DNA of 64,000 nt. Origin: JAEYOM01 sp036260935. Its GTDB lineage: Bacteria; Bacillota; Clostridia; Acetivibrionales; DTU013. The stretch spans positions 124,001-188,000 of the forward strand of contig DATALQ010000051.1 of NCBI GenBank assembly GCA_036260935.1, in the 5' to 3' direction. Numbering within the stretch: the stretch's first letter is position 1; each line of letters begins with the position of its first letter. The translations under genes and the position numbers were made by a program. Shown piece by piece: positions 33,325 to 44,019 of this stretch. The notes under the pieces were generated by a model. The model made no database searches. It was not told where the DNA came from and worked only from the letters and a program-made list of their open reading frames with translations.

Positions 33325-36300
33325 TAGCCCTCTTCACTCAGATCAATAAAGCCTTCAGTCATGGTTTTGCCGTCAACAGACACAGACATGACCCCGCAGC
33401 TAACGTTGTCGGGGTTTTTTATTTCTATGCAGAAAACCCCTTTCCTCGTACGGTAGTTAATCTCAAACCTATCCCAGTTCTTAGGTATGCAGGGGTCGAT
33501 ATAAAGACGTGAACCCTTCTTTTTAAAGCCGGCTATATATTCAAGACCGACCTTGTACAGCCAGCCAGCGGCGCCGGTATACCAGGTCCAGCCTCCTCTC
33601 CCTGTCTGGGGTTGTACCGTATAAACATCCGCCGCCATTACGTACGGTTCGACTTTATAACGGATGTATTCCATGTACGATCTTGTGTGGTTGACAGGAT
33701 TTAGCATGTGAAACAGTTCGCCAGCCTTATCTCCCATACCCATTTTGGCAAAAGCCATCACTACCCAGACCGAAGCATGGGTGTATTGCCCGCCGTTTTC
33801 CCTGACTCCGGGGACATAGCCTTTTATATAGCCCGGCTGCAGCACCCCTTCGTCGAATGGAGGTGTCAGCAGCTTTATAATACCTTCACTATCGTCGACA
33901 AGATATTTCTGGACTGCAGCCATCGCCTCACTCATGCGTTCAGGCTTTGCAACTCCGGAGATAACCGACCAGGACTGTGATATCGAGTCTATCATGCATT
34001 CTGAGTTCTGGACCGAGCCCAGGGAAGTCCCATCGTCGAAATAAGCCCTTCTGTACCAGCTTCCGTCCCACGCTTCCAGCTCCAGGCTTTCCTTCAGGTT
34101 TTTCGCGGCTGTCCTGTAATTTTCCGCACGTTCGTCATCTCTCATAAGCTCACATATCTGTTGGAATCTATTGAGTATCGAAATAAGGAACCAGCCCAGC
34201 CAGACACTTTCTCCCTGCCCTTTGATGCCTACCAGGTTCATACCGTCGTTCCAGTCGCCGCCCCAAATAAGCGGTATACCGTGGGCTCCCGCAGAAAGCG
34301 ACCTGTCTATTGCAAGGACACAGTGCCTGTAAAGGTCCGAGTAAGCTTCGGAGCGGCTTGGTTCTTCATATTTTTCATCTTCATCCTCATTTAACAGCGG
34401 GCCCTCGAGATATGGGACCTGTTCCTTGAGAATTGCGTAATCGCCGGTTCTTTCCAGGTATTCCGAAGTAACGAAAGCAAGCCAGAGAAGGTCGTCCGAA
34501 TACCTTGTCCTGATTCCCTTCCCCCCCTCGGCATGCCACCAGTGCTGTACATCACCCTCTTTGAACTGTCTGGACGCATGCAGCAGTATCTGGTTTCTTG
34601 CCAACTCAGGCCATGAATTCAAAACAGCCATGCTATCCTGGAGTTGATCCCTGAAACCGAAAGCGCCTCCTGCCTGATAATATCCTGATCTGGCCCACAG
34701 TCTGCAGGCGATAGTCTGGTAAAGCAGCCATCCGTTCATAATCGCATCAAACGAGTCATCAGGCGTACGTACCTGGACCGCTTCAAGCTTTTCGAGCCAG
34801 AATGACCTGACCCGCTCGAGTTCATTTTCTGCTGCGGCTGCGGTCCGGTATTTTTCGGCAAGCCCGGCAGCCTGTAAAGCGTCCGGAGCACTTCCCAAAA
34901 GGAATACCGTCTTTATCTCCTCCTCAGGCCGCAGCCTGATCCTGCCGCATACTGCGGCGCACGGATCGAGACCCGCTCCCGCAGTGCCGGGGAGCTTTTC
35001 GGGAAGAAGCCCTTCGGAGCCTGCTAAACTGCCCTTCCTTCCCAGAAACTGCTGCCTGTCACAAGTAAAAGAGCGTTCCTCGATGCTGGTATACATGAAA
35101 GCGACTCTGCCCCTGAAATCCTTGGTGTACTTATTCTCGGCGTACAATATACCTTTCTCGTCCTGCCAGGTGACGATGTAGGGGAAAGTCTGCGAATCGT
35201 CTACGCCCAGTACGGGTCTTATACGGTATAAAACGGAAAGATCGTGAATATTTCCCGTCATGTTGGTTATGGAAACAATACATATCTTCACAGGTTCGTC
35301 CAATGCGGCAAACATGGTAAGCGAATGGTTGAGTCCGTCGCGTTCATGTTCAAATATGCTGTAGCCGCGCCCGTGTGTAACGGTGTACGGCACTTCGTCG
35401 TCTTCCGCATGCGTCAGGCTCCAGCTGCAATTATCATCCCTGTCATATACTGAAAAGGACTCTCCTGGTCTGTCGGTCACCGGGTCGTTCGACCATGGCG
35501 TCAGTTTGAATTCACGGCTGTTTTCCGCCCATGTATAACCCCCGCCGCTCTCTGTTACTATGAAACCGAAACTTTTGTTGCTTACTATATTTGACCATGG
35601 TGCAGGCGTATGCCTTCCTTTTCCCAATAGCATTACATATTCCCTGTCATCCTCCGAAAAACCGCCTATGCCATTGAAAAAATGGAGTTTTCTTTCCGGG
35701 GCCGGATGATGTGCGCTAATCCGCCGGGTTTTTTCCTCTCTCGGCGGCCTTGCCTCCGAAGGCCCGGAGGGCATACCGGCAAAGAGGATAGCCGACCCGC
35801 TGGTACCTGTCGCAGAACTGTCCGGTACCTTTTTGATTTCCCTGACTTTATTTTTAAGCACATCTATACCGTCTTTTACGACCAGTGCCGCAACAGTGTA
35901 AAAAAGAGTGATCTGGTTTTGGTCCATTTCAGAGGAGTTTCTTATATAGACGCCGCCGTTACGGTTTACAAGCTCTCTTGCATGACTTGCCGCGACTGCA
36001 TTACCGACCTGGTCGTTAAGCGGCTGCGAATATCCCTCCTTCTTGTTGACCAATATTACAAGATCTGTCTGAAAACTCTTCATTCTCCAGAATTCATGGC
36101 CTTTCAGCGCCCAGTAGACCATATCCAGGTCGTCGTTATCGTTGACTTCGACCAGGATAACGGGCAGATCGCCCGAGATGCCGAACGGCCAAAGATCCTG
36201 CTGCGAGCCTTTGTTTTCAAGGATGTAATCGGAATATTCCCTTCGTAGAGGATTGTAATAGAGAAGCAAGGGCAGCAGGTCGAGATAGAATTCCGTTTCT

Positions 36301-39300
36301 TCCGCTTCCAGGCCCAGATACCTGCTCTCTACCTGGCTTCTTGTCCAGGAAAGCTCAAATGCCCTCTCAGAAGTCCTGAAGTCATTATATTTGTCTGCAA
36401 GCTCAAGCGCCTGCTTCCTTGTCTGTGCCACAGCGACAGCGTATACGGCCCTTACCGTGCCCCCGGGCTCTATTTTGACACGTTTACGCAGGCTCATCAC
36501 AGGATCGAGCACGGAACCCTCGCTGTTGCTCAGAGGCTGGTCCGGCTCAAGGGCGGCCGGGTCGGAAAGGTCACGATTCCTGCCTATGAACTTCGCCCTG
36601 CTGGTTTCGTACTGGAGCTCGCCTATCGATGAATCCTTATCAAGCGCCATTGTATGAAGCATCCACACGGGTTTTTGTCCTGCCTTTCTCTGTCTTCTCA
36701 GCGCCAGAAGGCACTTTTGCTCCCTTACGAACTCGGTTTTTATGAACAATTTGCTGAAAGCCGGGTGCGATGCATCCTCCTGCCGTGGAGATAGAACGGT
36801 TTCCAGGTAACTGGTAAGTTCTATGACTCTCGCGCTGCTGCTGTGGTTTGTTACGGATATCCTGCGGATCTCTGCATTGTCCTCCGGAGAGACAACCACT
36901 TCCAGATGGGATTCCAGATTGCCGTCGCGTCTGAAGTACTCGGCCTTGTCCGGAGCAAAAACCACCTTGTATTTCTCAGGTTCGGCCCCTATAGGGTCAA
37001 GAGTGGCCGACCACATATTATTCGAGTTGATATTCTGTATAAAAATATAAAAGCCGTTTTTTACAGCATAGTCTCTGTACCATCTCGTTACGGCAAGGCT
37101 GCCGTTCATACTGTAGCCTGAGCCGCCGTCGGTCAGCATGACCGAATAGGTTCCGTTCGAGAGGATATGTATATTGGGAGGCATGCCCACAGGCAGGCCG
37201 AAAGTCCTAAAAACAGCACCGCTTACATGCTCCGCCCTTTTTACATGTACAGTCTTGTCTTCCTGGTACTCCCTCGTAAACATGACCTTTTCCGGCATTT
37301 TTTCCTGCAGGAGCAGTTCTGCAGATTGAATGACGGGATCACCATGAAAACGCTCCTGCAATATGTTCGCATGAAAAAAATTGTTGAGCGCGGCGAGGCT
37401 CATGCCCTGGTGATGAGCCATAAAGCTTTTGACTATCCTGTGCGCCACATCCTTCTCCATGCGCGAAGGAGTAAAATCTACAGCTTCATACAAGCCCCAA
37501 CCGCCGTCCATGCCAAGTCTGTACAGTTCCCTCAGATTTCGAACCACTGAAGCCGGATCGATACTCAATGTAAGCACCGAAGCATAAGGCGCAGTTACCA
37601 TGTCATTGGCAAGACCCCTCTTAAGTCCGAGTTCCGGTACTCCAAAAGCCCTGTATTGGTAATTGAGGCTGAAATCCAGCGCACTATAGCCGGATTCCGA
37701 TATACCCCACGGTATCCTTCTCTGTTTTCCATATTTTTTTTGCACTCTGGCAACGAAAGTGTATGTCTCTGCAAAAATGGTATTCTCATAACTTCGCATG
37801 ATGAGTGCAGGCATCAGGTACTCGAACATTGTTCCCGTCCATGATACCAGCCCTTTTTCGCCGTCCACAGAGGTGAGCTTCCTTCCAAGGCGCATCCAGT
37901 GCCTCCTGTCAACCTCTCCCCGGGCTATTGCAATATAACTGGCCTGCCTCGCTTCGGAGGCCAGAAGATCATAGTAGGATTTGCTCAGATGGCCATCTTC
38001 GATATCATAACCGATCGAAAAGAGCATCCTTTTGTGGTCGAACAGCGGAGAAAATTCAGTTGCATCTACAATTCCGGTGATTCTCCCAATAAGATCGTCA
38101 ATCTTATTTCGAACCTCTTCGATATTCGATGAAGCTCCGGGGCTATTCACCGCGCCGGTCTGATCCGCTGCGGAATTAAAAAGGGACAGTTCCTCTGAAA
38201 ATTCAACTGCCATTTCGTAGGCCTTAAGCCTCCATACGGACTTTTCCGGCTTTACCGCGTCTTTTTGGCGGATCGGAGCATTATCCCCGTTGTTCAGATT
38301 CGAAGTGAGTTCGCCCAGTATCCGCCCCCACTCGGCCAGATCAATTTCTGCGCCGGAACTCAATTCGGATAATTTTCGTCTGATTTCCTGATCGGCTCCG
38401 GTTCCTTCCTCCTCCCACATCAATTCGAGCGTATCCTTCAACCCCGCGGCCAATACAGGCCTTATGGGCTGTACACCGGAGTACTCCTTCAGGCCTTCCC
38501 TCAATACCATCAGATAGCCTATTAGATTGCCGCTGTCCACAGTTGAAACATAAAGCGGCCGTAAAGTTTCAAGCGTTTCAGTGTCGTACCAGTTATACAG
38601 ATGACCTTTCCACTTCTCCATTCGTTCCATTGTGATAATGGTTCTGTCAAGCCTTTCAACCAAATCTTTCAATCCGATATATCCCATATCGCAGGCAGAA
38701 AGTGTGGATATAAGCAAAAGGCCTATGTTTGTGGGCGAAGTCCTGTGAGCAATTCCTTTCGGGGGATCCTCCTGATAGTTGTCGGGCGGAAGGAAGTTCT
38801 CGTTCTCATTTGCAAAATCCTCAAAATACCTCCAGGTTTTCCTTGAAATCTTTCTTAAAAGTGAAATATCTCCCTCGGGAAGCAGGTATGTTTTTTTTAC
38901 GGTTGGCCTGCTTATACTGTAAAGCGTCACAGGTGCAGCCGCCCACAGCACAGCTGTTATAACGGCTGGTATCAGGCTTCTGTTTGAAAGCGCAAGCGCG
39001 AGGAATAGAGCCGCTGCCGCCGAGGGGAACGAAAACCACATCTTTCTCATATAGCTGGCGGCACTGTTCTTCGAATTGGCCTCCACATCCGCTGCCGTCA
39101 CCCATTCAAGCATGTTTTTATGAGAACGGAAAACTCTGTACAATGTCCGAATGATTGCATCTGCCATCAAAAATGCCTGGTGCGGGATCAGCATAAAAAG
39201 GAGCACCGATTGGCATGCAGCCGCCTTTATCCCGGACATGACGGTAATATTGGATCTCTGAAGTCTCAGCGAACCGGTGAGCAGCATATTCAGGAAACCC

Positions 39301-41903
39301 ATCGTAAGCGGCGAAACCGTCACCAGCAAAGCAAAACCTATCCATACCAGGTCATCCCCGGGCAGGATACCGATGCCGGCCAGTATCAGCAGCAGAAGCG
39401 AGGGATCCAGCAGGCTCCTTCGCATGTTGTCGAGGATTTTCCACTTCGACAGGCCGGATATATTGTTTTTTCTTTTTTCACCATTGCTGCTTCTGACAGT
39501 CCCGGTAAGCCAGGGCAGGAGCTGCCAGTCCCCCCTGACCCATCTGTGCTGCCTTGCGGCATATGAATTGTAGCCCGCCGGATAACCGTCCACAAGTTCG
39601 ATGTCGCTTACGAGGCCTGCCCTCAGGTGGCAGCCCTCCAAAAGGTCATGGCTGAGAATAGTGTTTTCAGGGATCCTGCCGTCAAGTACTCTTTGAAATA
39701 TATCTACCTCATATATGCCTTTGCCGGTAAAAATGCCCTCGTCGAAAATGTCCTGATAAATATCAGAAACAGCTGTCGTGTATGGGTCGATGCCGCCCTG
39801 ACCGGCAAATATCCGTGTAAACATGGAGCGGCTGGCCCCGGGAATGCTCACGCTGATCCTGGGCTGCAGAAGCCCGTAGCCGTCGCTGACGAGACCTGTT
39901 TCTTCATCCACCACCGCCCTGTTCAACGGATGGGCAATTGTTCCTATCAGCCTTTTGGCAGCTCCCATAGGCAGATTTGTATCGGCATCCAGCGTTATGA
40001 CATATTTGATCCCAGGGAGCTTTGAAACATCCCCTGTTACTACGCTGAAGCCCGTAGCACCGTTCCCGCAGATCAGCCTGTTGAACTCAATTATGGCCCC
40101 TCTTTTCCTTTCCCATCCCATCCATCTGTTCTGGGCACTGTTGTATGTCCGCATACGGTGCATATAATGGAATAATTCCGTTCCCTCTTTCGAATATTTG
40201 AGGTTCAGGCGTCTTATACCCTCGATCATGGTTTTCGATATTGCATCGTCGGTATCGAGTATTTCCGCCGGAGCATCCCTGAAATCCCCTACCACTGCAA
40301 AATAGAGATTCATCTCCCTGTTCGCCAGATAGTAGACTTCAAGCTGATGTAACAATTCATTTACACGTGCAGGCCCGGTCAAGAGCGTAGGTATTATGAC
40401 AAAGCCCGAAAGCTCCTCAGGTACGCCGGTCTTCAGCTCCAGCTTCGGCAGCATGTTTGGCCTGCACACGTGGCTGACTATGGTATTGCAAATGTTCAGT
40501 GCAAACTCGCTGCAGGGTATAAGCAGAATTATTGCCGTAAGGACCGGCCAGAAGGCGGACCGTGAGTTGTCGTGCGTTGCGGAGTAATACATGAAATACG
40601 TAACAAGAAATACCATAAGAAATAGTGAAACAACAATATATAGGTTCCTCGGATCGCCCAGTGCGTCGGATACCGGCCACAGTCTTCGTCTCGCATATTT
40701 TCCCAGAACGCCGAGCAAAGTTTTCCTGCCCTTACCTACCAGATAGTATCCGACATGATTCGAAGGGGCTTTATTATCGGCTGTCCTCGCGCAATCGACG
40801 GTCCTGTCCGCAACGTATATTTCGGACACTCCGAAAGCCCTGGCAAGCTTCTCGACCTCATGCCTGTAATAGTCTCTCGACTCGAAATCCATTTTCGGAT
40901 ATGTACCGTCCGGATCCTGCCTGAGTATCTGCTCTACCTTGCTCAGGGATTCGAAGATTTCCGACCAGTCAAGATCGGATAGAAAATGAAGGCCGGTAAT
41001 GGAATTTCCTATCGCTACCTGCATCGAAGCCTGCAGCTGGTGTTCCGAACCGGTCATCGTTTCCACCGAGGAATCTTCGCTTTCGAGCCTGTTATTAACC
41101 AGAGCCTTTACCGTGGCAAAATACTTGCTGTGTTTTCTGAGCTTCTGGATAAGATGCTCCACAAACGAAGGCGATATCTCGCTCATATTTTCAAACCCGC
41201 TGCTCAAAAGCTCGTCCAATTGCTTCTCATCCGGGTCGTGGGCCAGTATGTACGCTATCGTTTCTTCCGCCCTCTTCCACTCGAAGCGCGACGAACGAAT
41301 CTTTTCACAGATATTGCGAATGCTTTCAACAAGCGCGATCCTGAGCATAAGCGGGACCGCCCAAAGCTCTCCCATCGAAAGCAGAGTCTCGGTCTGATAA
41401 GCCTGGATGAAGGATGTGATGGTCCTTTCATCGATACTTCCGTCCGAATGCGCTACCATTTCCAGTGCAATGGCGTATACCCTTGGATAGCCCTTAAGGT
41501 AGCCTTTTTTGAGTACGGGAAGCCTTGAATACTGCCCGCGGGATAGATTTCTCCTGATGAGCTTTACCTGCTCCTCTATTATGTAAAAATTATCAAGCAG
41601 CCATTCAGCCGCAGGAGCAGTCTGCATGGATTCTCTTACGTCGGCGTCCAGTTCCCTGTATATGCCTGAAATGAAGCCATAGTTGTCATTGAGACGCTTG
41701 ACCAACCAGTGAAGGCTTTTTGCCGATTTTCCCACCGGATGGTTGCGGGCTATTTCGACCGCATGCTTCTGCAATTCCTCAGCAGCAAGTGTGGTATCTC
41801 TAACTTCGACGCAACGGTCAGACTTCCGTTTAGAAAGCAATATAAGGAGATAAATGATCAAACCTGACAGAATAACATATGTTGCCGCAATGATCCAACC
41901 CAT
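33240..41903 (-). CDS. Cyclic beta-1,2-glucan synthase, GT84-GH94 type
   Basis: A 2887-residue membrane protein with the size and order of NdvB/Cgs. An N-terminal helix and initiation region (1-420) lead to two membrane helices, then the GT84 core with DADTNLP (D639, D641) and RQHRWVRGDWQ (near 785), and further helices. A glucoamylase-like domain (about 1050-1500) and beta-sandwich domains follow. The C-terminal GH94 phosphorylase has GGDWNDGMN (general acid D2553). The enzyme elongates UDP-glucose into beta-1,2-glucan, trims it and cyclises it. It is best known from Rhizobiales; clostridial homologues exist. The start is weakly supported (GGTGAT). The patatin gene upstream is on the same strand. 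Confidence 0.9.
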   Translation of the reverse strand: MGWIIAATYVILSGLIIYLLILLSKRKSDRCVEVRDTTLAAEELQKHAVEIARNHPVGKSAKSLHWLVKRLNDNYGFISGIYRELDADVRESMQTAPAAEWLLDNFYIIEEQVKLIRRNLSRGQYSRLPVLKKGYLKGYPRVYAIALEMVAHSDGSIDERTITSFIQAYQTETLLSMGELWAVPLMLRIALVESIRNICEKIRSSRFEWKRAEETIAYILAHDPDEKQLDELLSSGFENMSEISPSFVEHLIQKLRKHSKYFATVKALVNNRLESEDSSVETMTGSEHQLQASMQVAIGNSITGLHFLSDLDWSEIFESLSKVEQILRQDPDGTYPKMDFESRDYYRHEVEKLARAFGVSEIYVADRTVDCARTADNKAPSNHVGYYLVGKGRKTLLGVLGKYARRRLWPVSDALGDPRNLYIVVSLFLMVFLVTYFMYYSATHDNSRSAFWPVLTAIILLIPCSEFALNICNTIVSHVCRPNMLPKLELKTGVPEELSGFVIIPTLLTGPARVNELLHQLEVYYLANREMNLYFAVVGDFRDAPAEILDTDDAISKTMIEGIRRLNLKYSKEGTELFHYMHRMRTYNSAQNRWMGWERKRGAIIEFNRLICGNGATGFSVVTGDVSKLPGIKYVITLDADTNLPMGAAKRLIGTIAHPLNRAVVDEETGLVSDGYGLLQPRISVSIPGASRSMFTRIFAGQGGIDPYTTAVSDIYQDIFDEGIFTGKGIYEVDIFQRVLDGRIPENTILSHDLLEGCHLRAGLVSDIELVDGYPAGYNSYAARQHRWVRGDWQLLPWLTGTVRSSNGEKRKNNISGLSKWKILDNMRRSLLDPSLLLLILAGIGILPGDDLVWIGFALLVTVSPLTMGFLNMLLTGSLRLQRSNITVMSGIKAAACQSVLLFMLIPHQAFLMADAIIRTLYRVFRSHKNMLEWVTAADVEANSKNSAASYMRKMWFSFPSAAAALFLALALSNRSLIPAVITAVLWAAAPVTLYSISRPTVKKTYLLPEGDISLLRKISRKTWRYFEDFANENENFLPPDNYQEDPPKGIAHRTSPTNIGLLLISTLSACDMGYIGLKDLVERLDRTIITMERMEKWKGHLYNWYDTETLETLRPLYVSTVDSGNLIGYLMVLREGLKEYSGVQPIRPVLAAGLKDTLELMWEEEGTGADQEIRRKLSELSSGAEIDLAEWGRILGELTSNLNNGDNAPIRQKDAVKPEKSVWRLKAYEMAVEFSEELSLFNSAADQTGAVNSPGASSNIEEVRNKIDDLIGRITGIVDATEFSPLFDHKRMLFSIGYDIEDGHLSKSYYDLLASEARQASYIAIARGEVDRRHWMRLGRKLTSVDGEKGLVSWTGTMFEYLMPALIMRSYENTIFAETYTFVARVQKKYGKQRRIPWGISESGYSALDFSLNYQYRAFGVPELGLKRGLANDMVTAPYASVLTLSIDPASVVRNLRELYRLGMDGGWGLYEAVDFTPSRMEKDVAHRIVKSFMAHHQGMSLAALNNFFHANILQERFHGDPVIQSAELLLQEKMPEKVMFTREYQEDKTVHVKRAEHVSGAVFRTFGLPVGMPPNIHILSNGTYSVMLTDGGSGYSMNGSLAVTRWYRDYAVKNGFYIFIQNINSNNMWSATLDPIGAEPEKYKVVFAPDKAEYFRRDGNLESHLEVVVSPEDNAEIRRISVTNHSSSARVIELTSYLETVLSPRQEDASHPAFSKLFIKTEFVREQKCLLALRRQRKAGQKPVWMLHTMALDKDSSIGELQYETSRAKFIGRNRDLSDPAALEPDQPLSNSEGSVLDPVMSLRKRVKIEPGGTVRAVYAVAVAQTRKQALELADKYNDFRTSERAFELSWTRSQVESRYLGLEAEETEFYLDLLPLLLYYNPLRREYSDYILENKGSQQDLWPFGISGDLPVILVEVNDNDDLDMVYWALKGHEFWRMKSFQTDLVILVNKKEGYSQPLNDQVGNAVAASHARELVNRNGGVYIRNSSEMDQNQITLFYTVAALVVKDGIDVLKNKVREIKKVPDSSATGTSGSAILFAGMPSGPSEARPPREEKTRRISAHHPAPERKLHFFNGIGGFSEDDREYVMLLGKGRHTPAPWSNIVSNKSFGFIVTESGGGYTWAENSREFKLTPWSNDPVTDRPGESFSVYDRDDNCSWSLTHAEDDEVPYTVTHGRGYSIFEHERDGLNHSLTMFAALDEPVKICIVSITNMTGNIHDLSVLYRIRPVLGVDDSQTFPYIVTWQDEKGILYAENKYTKDFRGRVAFMYTSIEERSFTCDRQQFLGRKGSLAGSEGLLPEKLPGTAGAGLDPCAAVCGRIRLRPEEEIKTVFLLGSAPDALQAAGLAEKYRTAAAAENELERVRSFWLEKLEAVQVRTPDDSFDAIMNGWLLYQTIACRLWARSGYYQAGGAFGFRDQLQDSMAVLNSWPELARNQILLHASRQFKEGDVQHWWHAEGGKGIRTRYSDDLLWLAFVTSEYLERTGDYAILKEQVPYLEGPLLNEDEDEKYEEPSRSEAYSDLYRHCVLAIDRSLSAGAHGIPLIWGGDWNDGMNLVGIKGQGESVWLGWFLISILNRFQQICELMRDDERAENYRTAAKNLKESLELEAWDGSWYRRAYFDDGTSLGSVQNSECMIDSISQSWSVISGVAKPERMSEAMAAVQKYLVDDSEGIIKLLTPPFDEGVLQPGYIKGYVPGVRENGGQYTHASVWVVMAFAKMGMGDKAGELFHMLNPVNHTRSYMEYIRYKVEPYVMAADVYTVQPQTGRGGWTWYTGAAGWLYKVGLEYIAGFKKKGSRLYIDPCIPKNWDRFEINYRTRKGVFCIEIKNPDNVSCGVMSVSVDGKTMTEGFIDLSEEGYHNVEVVLGLPFSSDAGTYVIGSSSGKS

Positions 41904-42027
41904 TAAAAAATATCACCATTCCATGCTTTTGATTGCCAAATTTCTTTACAGCATCAATAGCATGCCCTGAATCGGTGATATTCATAATAATCCATATAAT
42001 CCCATTAAATCATTCAGACCGCCCGGA

Positions 42028-42822
42028 TCAGTTCTCAGCAGCACTGCCGGATAACTTTTCAAGCACTCTTGACGCATCCTCGTAACCCAGTTTCAGATTC
42101 CTGCGTGAAGTCTTGTTTGTGAAATCCAAGGTGGAGCCCAGACTATCCGAGGGCGATATGCTTACAATGTTGAGCCCGTTCCTGCTAAAACGCCTTTTTA
42201 TGCCGAGTCCGTACGTACGAAGAACTATTATATCCTTAAATCCCTTGTCACTTACGAGATTAACAGGCAGGACGTTGTATAAGGCGCCGTCAATGAAGCT
42301 CCTTCCGTCGATTATCGTCCTTTTGAAGGCGGGAAAGCTCGCGCTGGCTATGACATAATCCGCCAGTTGACCATCGGGAATCATTTCCTTATAAATCTCG
42401 ACAGCCTTTCTTTGAGTCAGATCGACAGTCACGACGCCAAAACCGATTTTTGATGTTCTTATCAGCTTCTCGTCCAGAACGCCTTTTACAAGCCTTTCAA
42501 GGGGAGTTACGTTCAGGCCCCCATAAGCTACGACCTTCTTGATATGGCTGACAATATCCCTGAGCGAATCCGCTCTGAAGCCGTTTTCAGCGTAATCTGC
42601 AAGTTTGCTGTCAACAAAATCGATTACGCTGGCGGGATCTATATCATACCATATGTCATAGGCTCTGTCCGTGTCTCCCTGAACAACCATTGCACCGTTC
42701 AGCGCGCCTACTGAGCAGCCGGCGACCATGCCTATCTCAAGGCCCATTTCCTTAATGGCCTTGCACGCTCCCGCCTGATAAGCCCCCCTGCCTCCGCCGC
42801 CCTCCAGGACCAAACCGTACAT
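42028..42822 (-). CDS. Patatin-like phospholipase
   Basis: A 264-residue lipid acyl hydrolase. The oxyanion loop is LEGGGGRGAYQAG (near 6-18), the nucleophile elbow is GCSVGALNG and the catalytic dyad Asp lies in IDGALYN. Relatives in Firmicutes are cytoplasmic or membrane-associated esterases and phospholipases. The start at 42822 follows GGGG(TG) by eight bases; the GTG at 42831 is less likely. It is followed by the cyclic glucan synthase gene on the same strand after about 124 bases. Confidence 0.88.
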   Translation of the reverse strand: MYGLVLEGGGGRGAYQAGACKAIKEMGLEIGMVAGCSVGALNGAMVVQGDTDRAYDIWYDIDPASVIDFVDSKLADYAENGFRADSLRDIVSHIKKVVAYGGLNVTPLERLVKGVLDEKLIRTSKIGFGVVTVDLTQRKAVEIYKEMIPDGQLADYVIASASFPAFKRTIIDGRSFIDGALYNVLPVNLVSDKGFKDIIVLRTYGLGIKRRFSRNGLNIVSISPSDSLGSTLDFTNKTSRRNLKLGYEDASRVLEKLSGSAAEN

Positions 42823-43009
42823 ACTAATCACCCCGGTATTTTTTTATAGTAGCTAGCCTTGTCGGGACATTCCCTGCTTTGGTAACTGAAGGTGTGTCCC
42901 CTTACATTATACATTATTCCTGTATTGCCATAAATATTGTATGGAAAAACCGGTGGCGGCTCTGTTAAAATACCTAGATATCGGGGACACTTGCTCGAAT
43001 AGCTAATAT

Positions 43010-43170
43010 TCAAAGGAGCAAATGCCATAAACGAATGCCGAATCTCCGAAAGGAGTACGGGGGATACAAAAAGGGAACGGCGGTGGAAAAGCTGCCGTAT
43101 CCATGGGTGAATCTCAAAATGAGTAGGGTGGTTCCTCGACCCGAACCCGTCAGCTAACCTCGGAGGCAAA
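43010..43170 (+). promoter_or_regulatory. c-di-AMP riboswitch (ydaO/yuaA class)
   Basis: Carries the ydaO consensus in order: GCCGAATC, GGAGTACGGGGGATAC, GGGTGAATC, GAGTAGGG, CGACCCGAACCCGTCAGC and TAACCTCGGAGGC. This class binds cyclic di-AMP and usually turns off genes for cell-wall hydrolases and potassium or osmolyte transport. It is followed within about 15 bases by the AGGGGG ribosome site of the LysM/SleB gene, so ligand binding probably affects termination or ribosome access. The 5' boundary is approximate. Confidence 0.95.
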
Positions 43171-43181
43171 AGGGGGTAAAA

Positions 43182-43949
43182 ATGAATATCTTTAAGAAAC
43201 TGGGGACGCTGACTGCAGGGATTGTCCTTGCAACCGCGTTCCTGGCAAACACTGCGTTTGCCGCAAACTATACCGTTCAATCGAAGGATACGCTTTACAG
43301 CATCGGCCAGTTATTCAGGACCTCGTCCTCCACGATAAGGTCGGATAACGGATTATCAGGCAATATGGTGTACCCGGGCCAGGTATTGTATGTAAGAGCC
43401 GGAACCTATACTGTAAAGTCGGGCGATACGCTTTACCTTATCGCAAAAAAACTGGGAGTTTCATTGGATCTTCTCAGAAAAGCAAACAATAAATGGAATA
43501 ATACCATTTATCCGGGGCAGAAGCTGGCTATCCCTGCATCTGCAAACTCAAGTGCGGCCGCGTTCAGTCAGGCACCGATCAACTACACCCAGGCGGAAGT
43601 CGATCTTCTTGCCAGGCTTGTAAGGGCGGAGGCAGACGGGGAACCATACGCCGCAAAGGTAGGAGTGGCGGCAGTAGTCGTTAACAGGGTGAAGAGCGAT
43701 CTTTTCCCGAATTCGATAACCTCCGTCATTTATGAAAAAGACGGTGGATACTACCAGTTTACGCCTGTGGAAAACGGCTGGATAAACAAACCTGCAACGG
43801 ACACCGACAGACAGGCTGCCCTGGACGCACTCAAAGGCAGCGATCCTACCCATGGAGCGCTCTACTATTTCGATGACAGCGCAACAAACAAGTGGCTCTG
43901 GTCTAAACCCATACTGGCCAGAATCGGTCATATGGTGTATGTGTACTGA
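43182..43949 (+). CDS. Secreted LysM-SleB cell wall hydrolase
   Basis: A 255-residue exported peptidoglycan hydrolase. The signal peptide (1-27, AFA cleavage) is followed by two LysM domains (about 29-72 and 75-118) and a C-terminal Hydrolase_2/SleB domain with RLVRAEADGEPY, placing catalytic Glu at 150. SleB enzymes are lytic transglycosylases acting on spore cortex or vegetative wall. Control by the c-di-AMP riboswitch directly upstream matches known wall-hydrolase regulons and points to osmotic or wall homeostasis rather than purely sporulation-specific use. A strong terminator follows. Confidence 0.93.
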   Translation: MNIFKKLGTLTAGIVLATAFLANTAFAANYTVQSKDTLYSIGQLFRTSSSTIRSDNGLSGNMVYPGQVLYVRAGTYTVKSGDTLYLIAKKLGVSLDLLRKANNKWNNTIYPGQKLAIPASANSSAAAFSQAPINYTQAEVDLLARLVRAEADGEPYAAKVGVAAVVVNRVKSDLFPNSITSVIYEKDGGYYQFTPVENGWINKPATDTDRQAALDALKGSDPTHGALYYFDDSATNKWLWSKPILARIGHMVYVY

Positions 43950-44019
43950 TAGATGATACGTGACGGCAGGACAGGGGCTCCGTTCTCTGTCCCCTGGCCC
44001 GCATCTTTCACAGAAACGT

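Noticed and set aside
42828..43280. A 150-codon minus-strand frame over the riboswitch region
   Set aside because: It runs antisense to a textbook c-di-AMP aptamer and the signal peptide of the hydrolase; composition is not protein-like.
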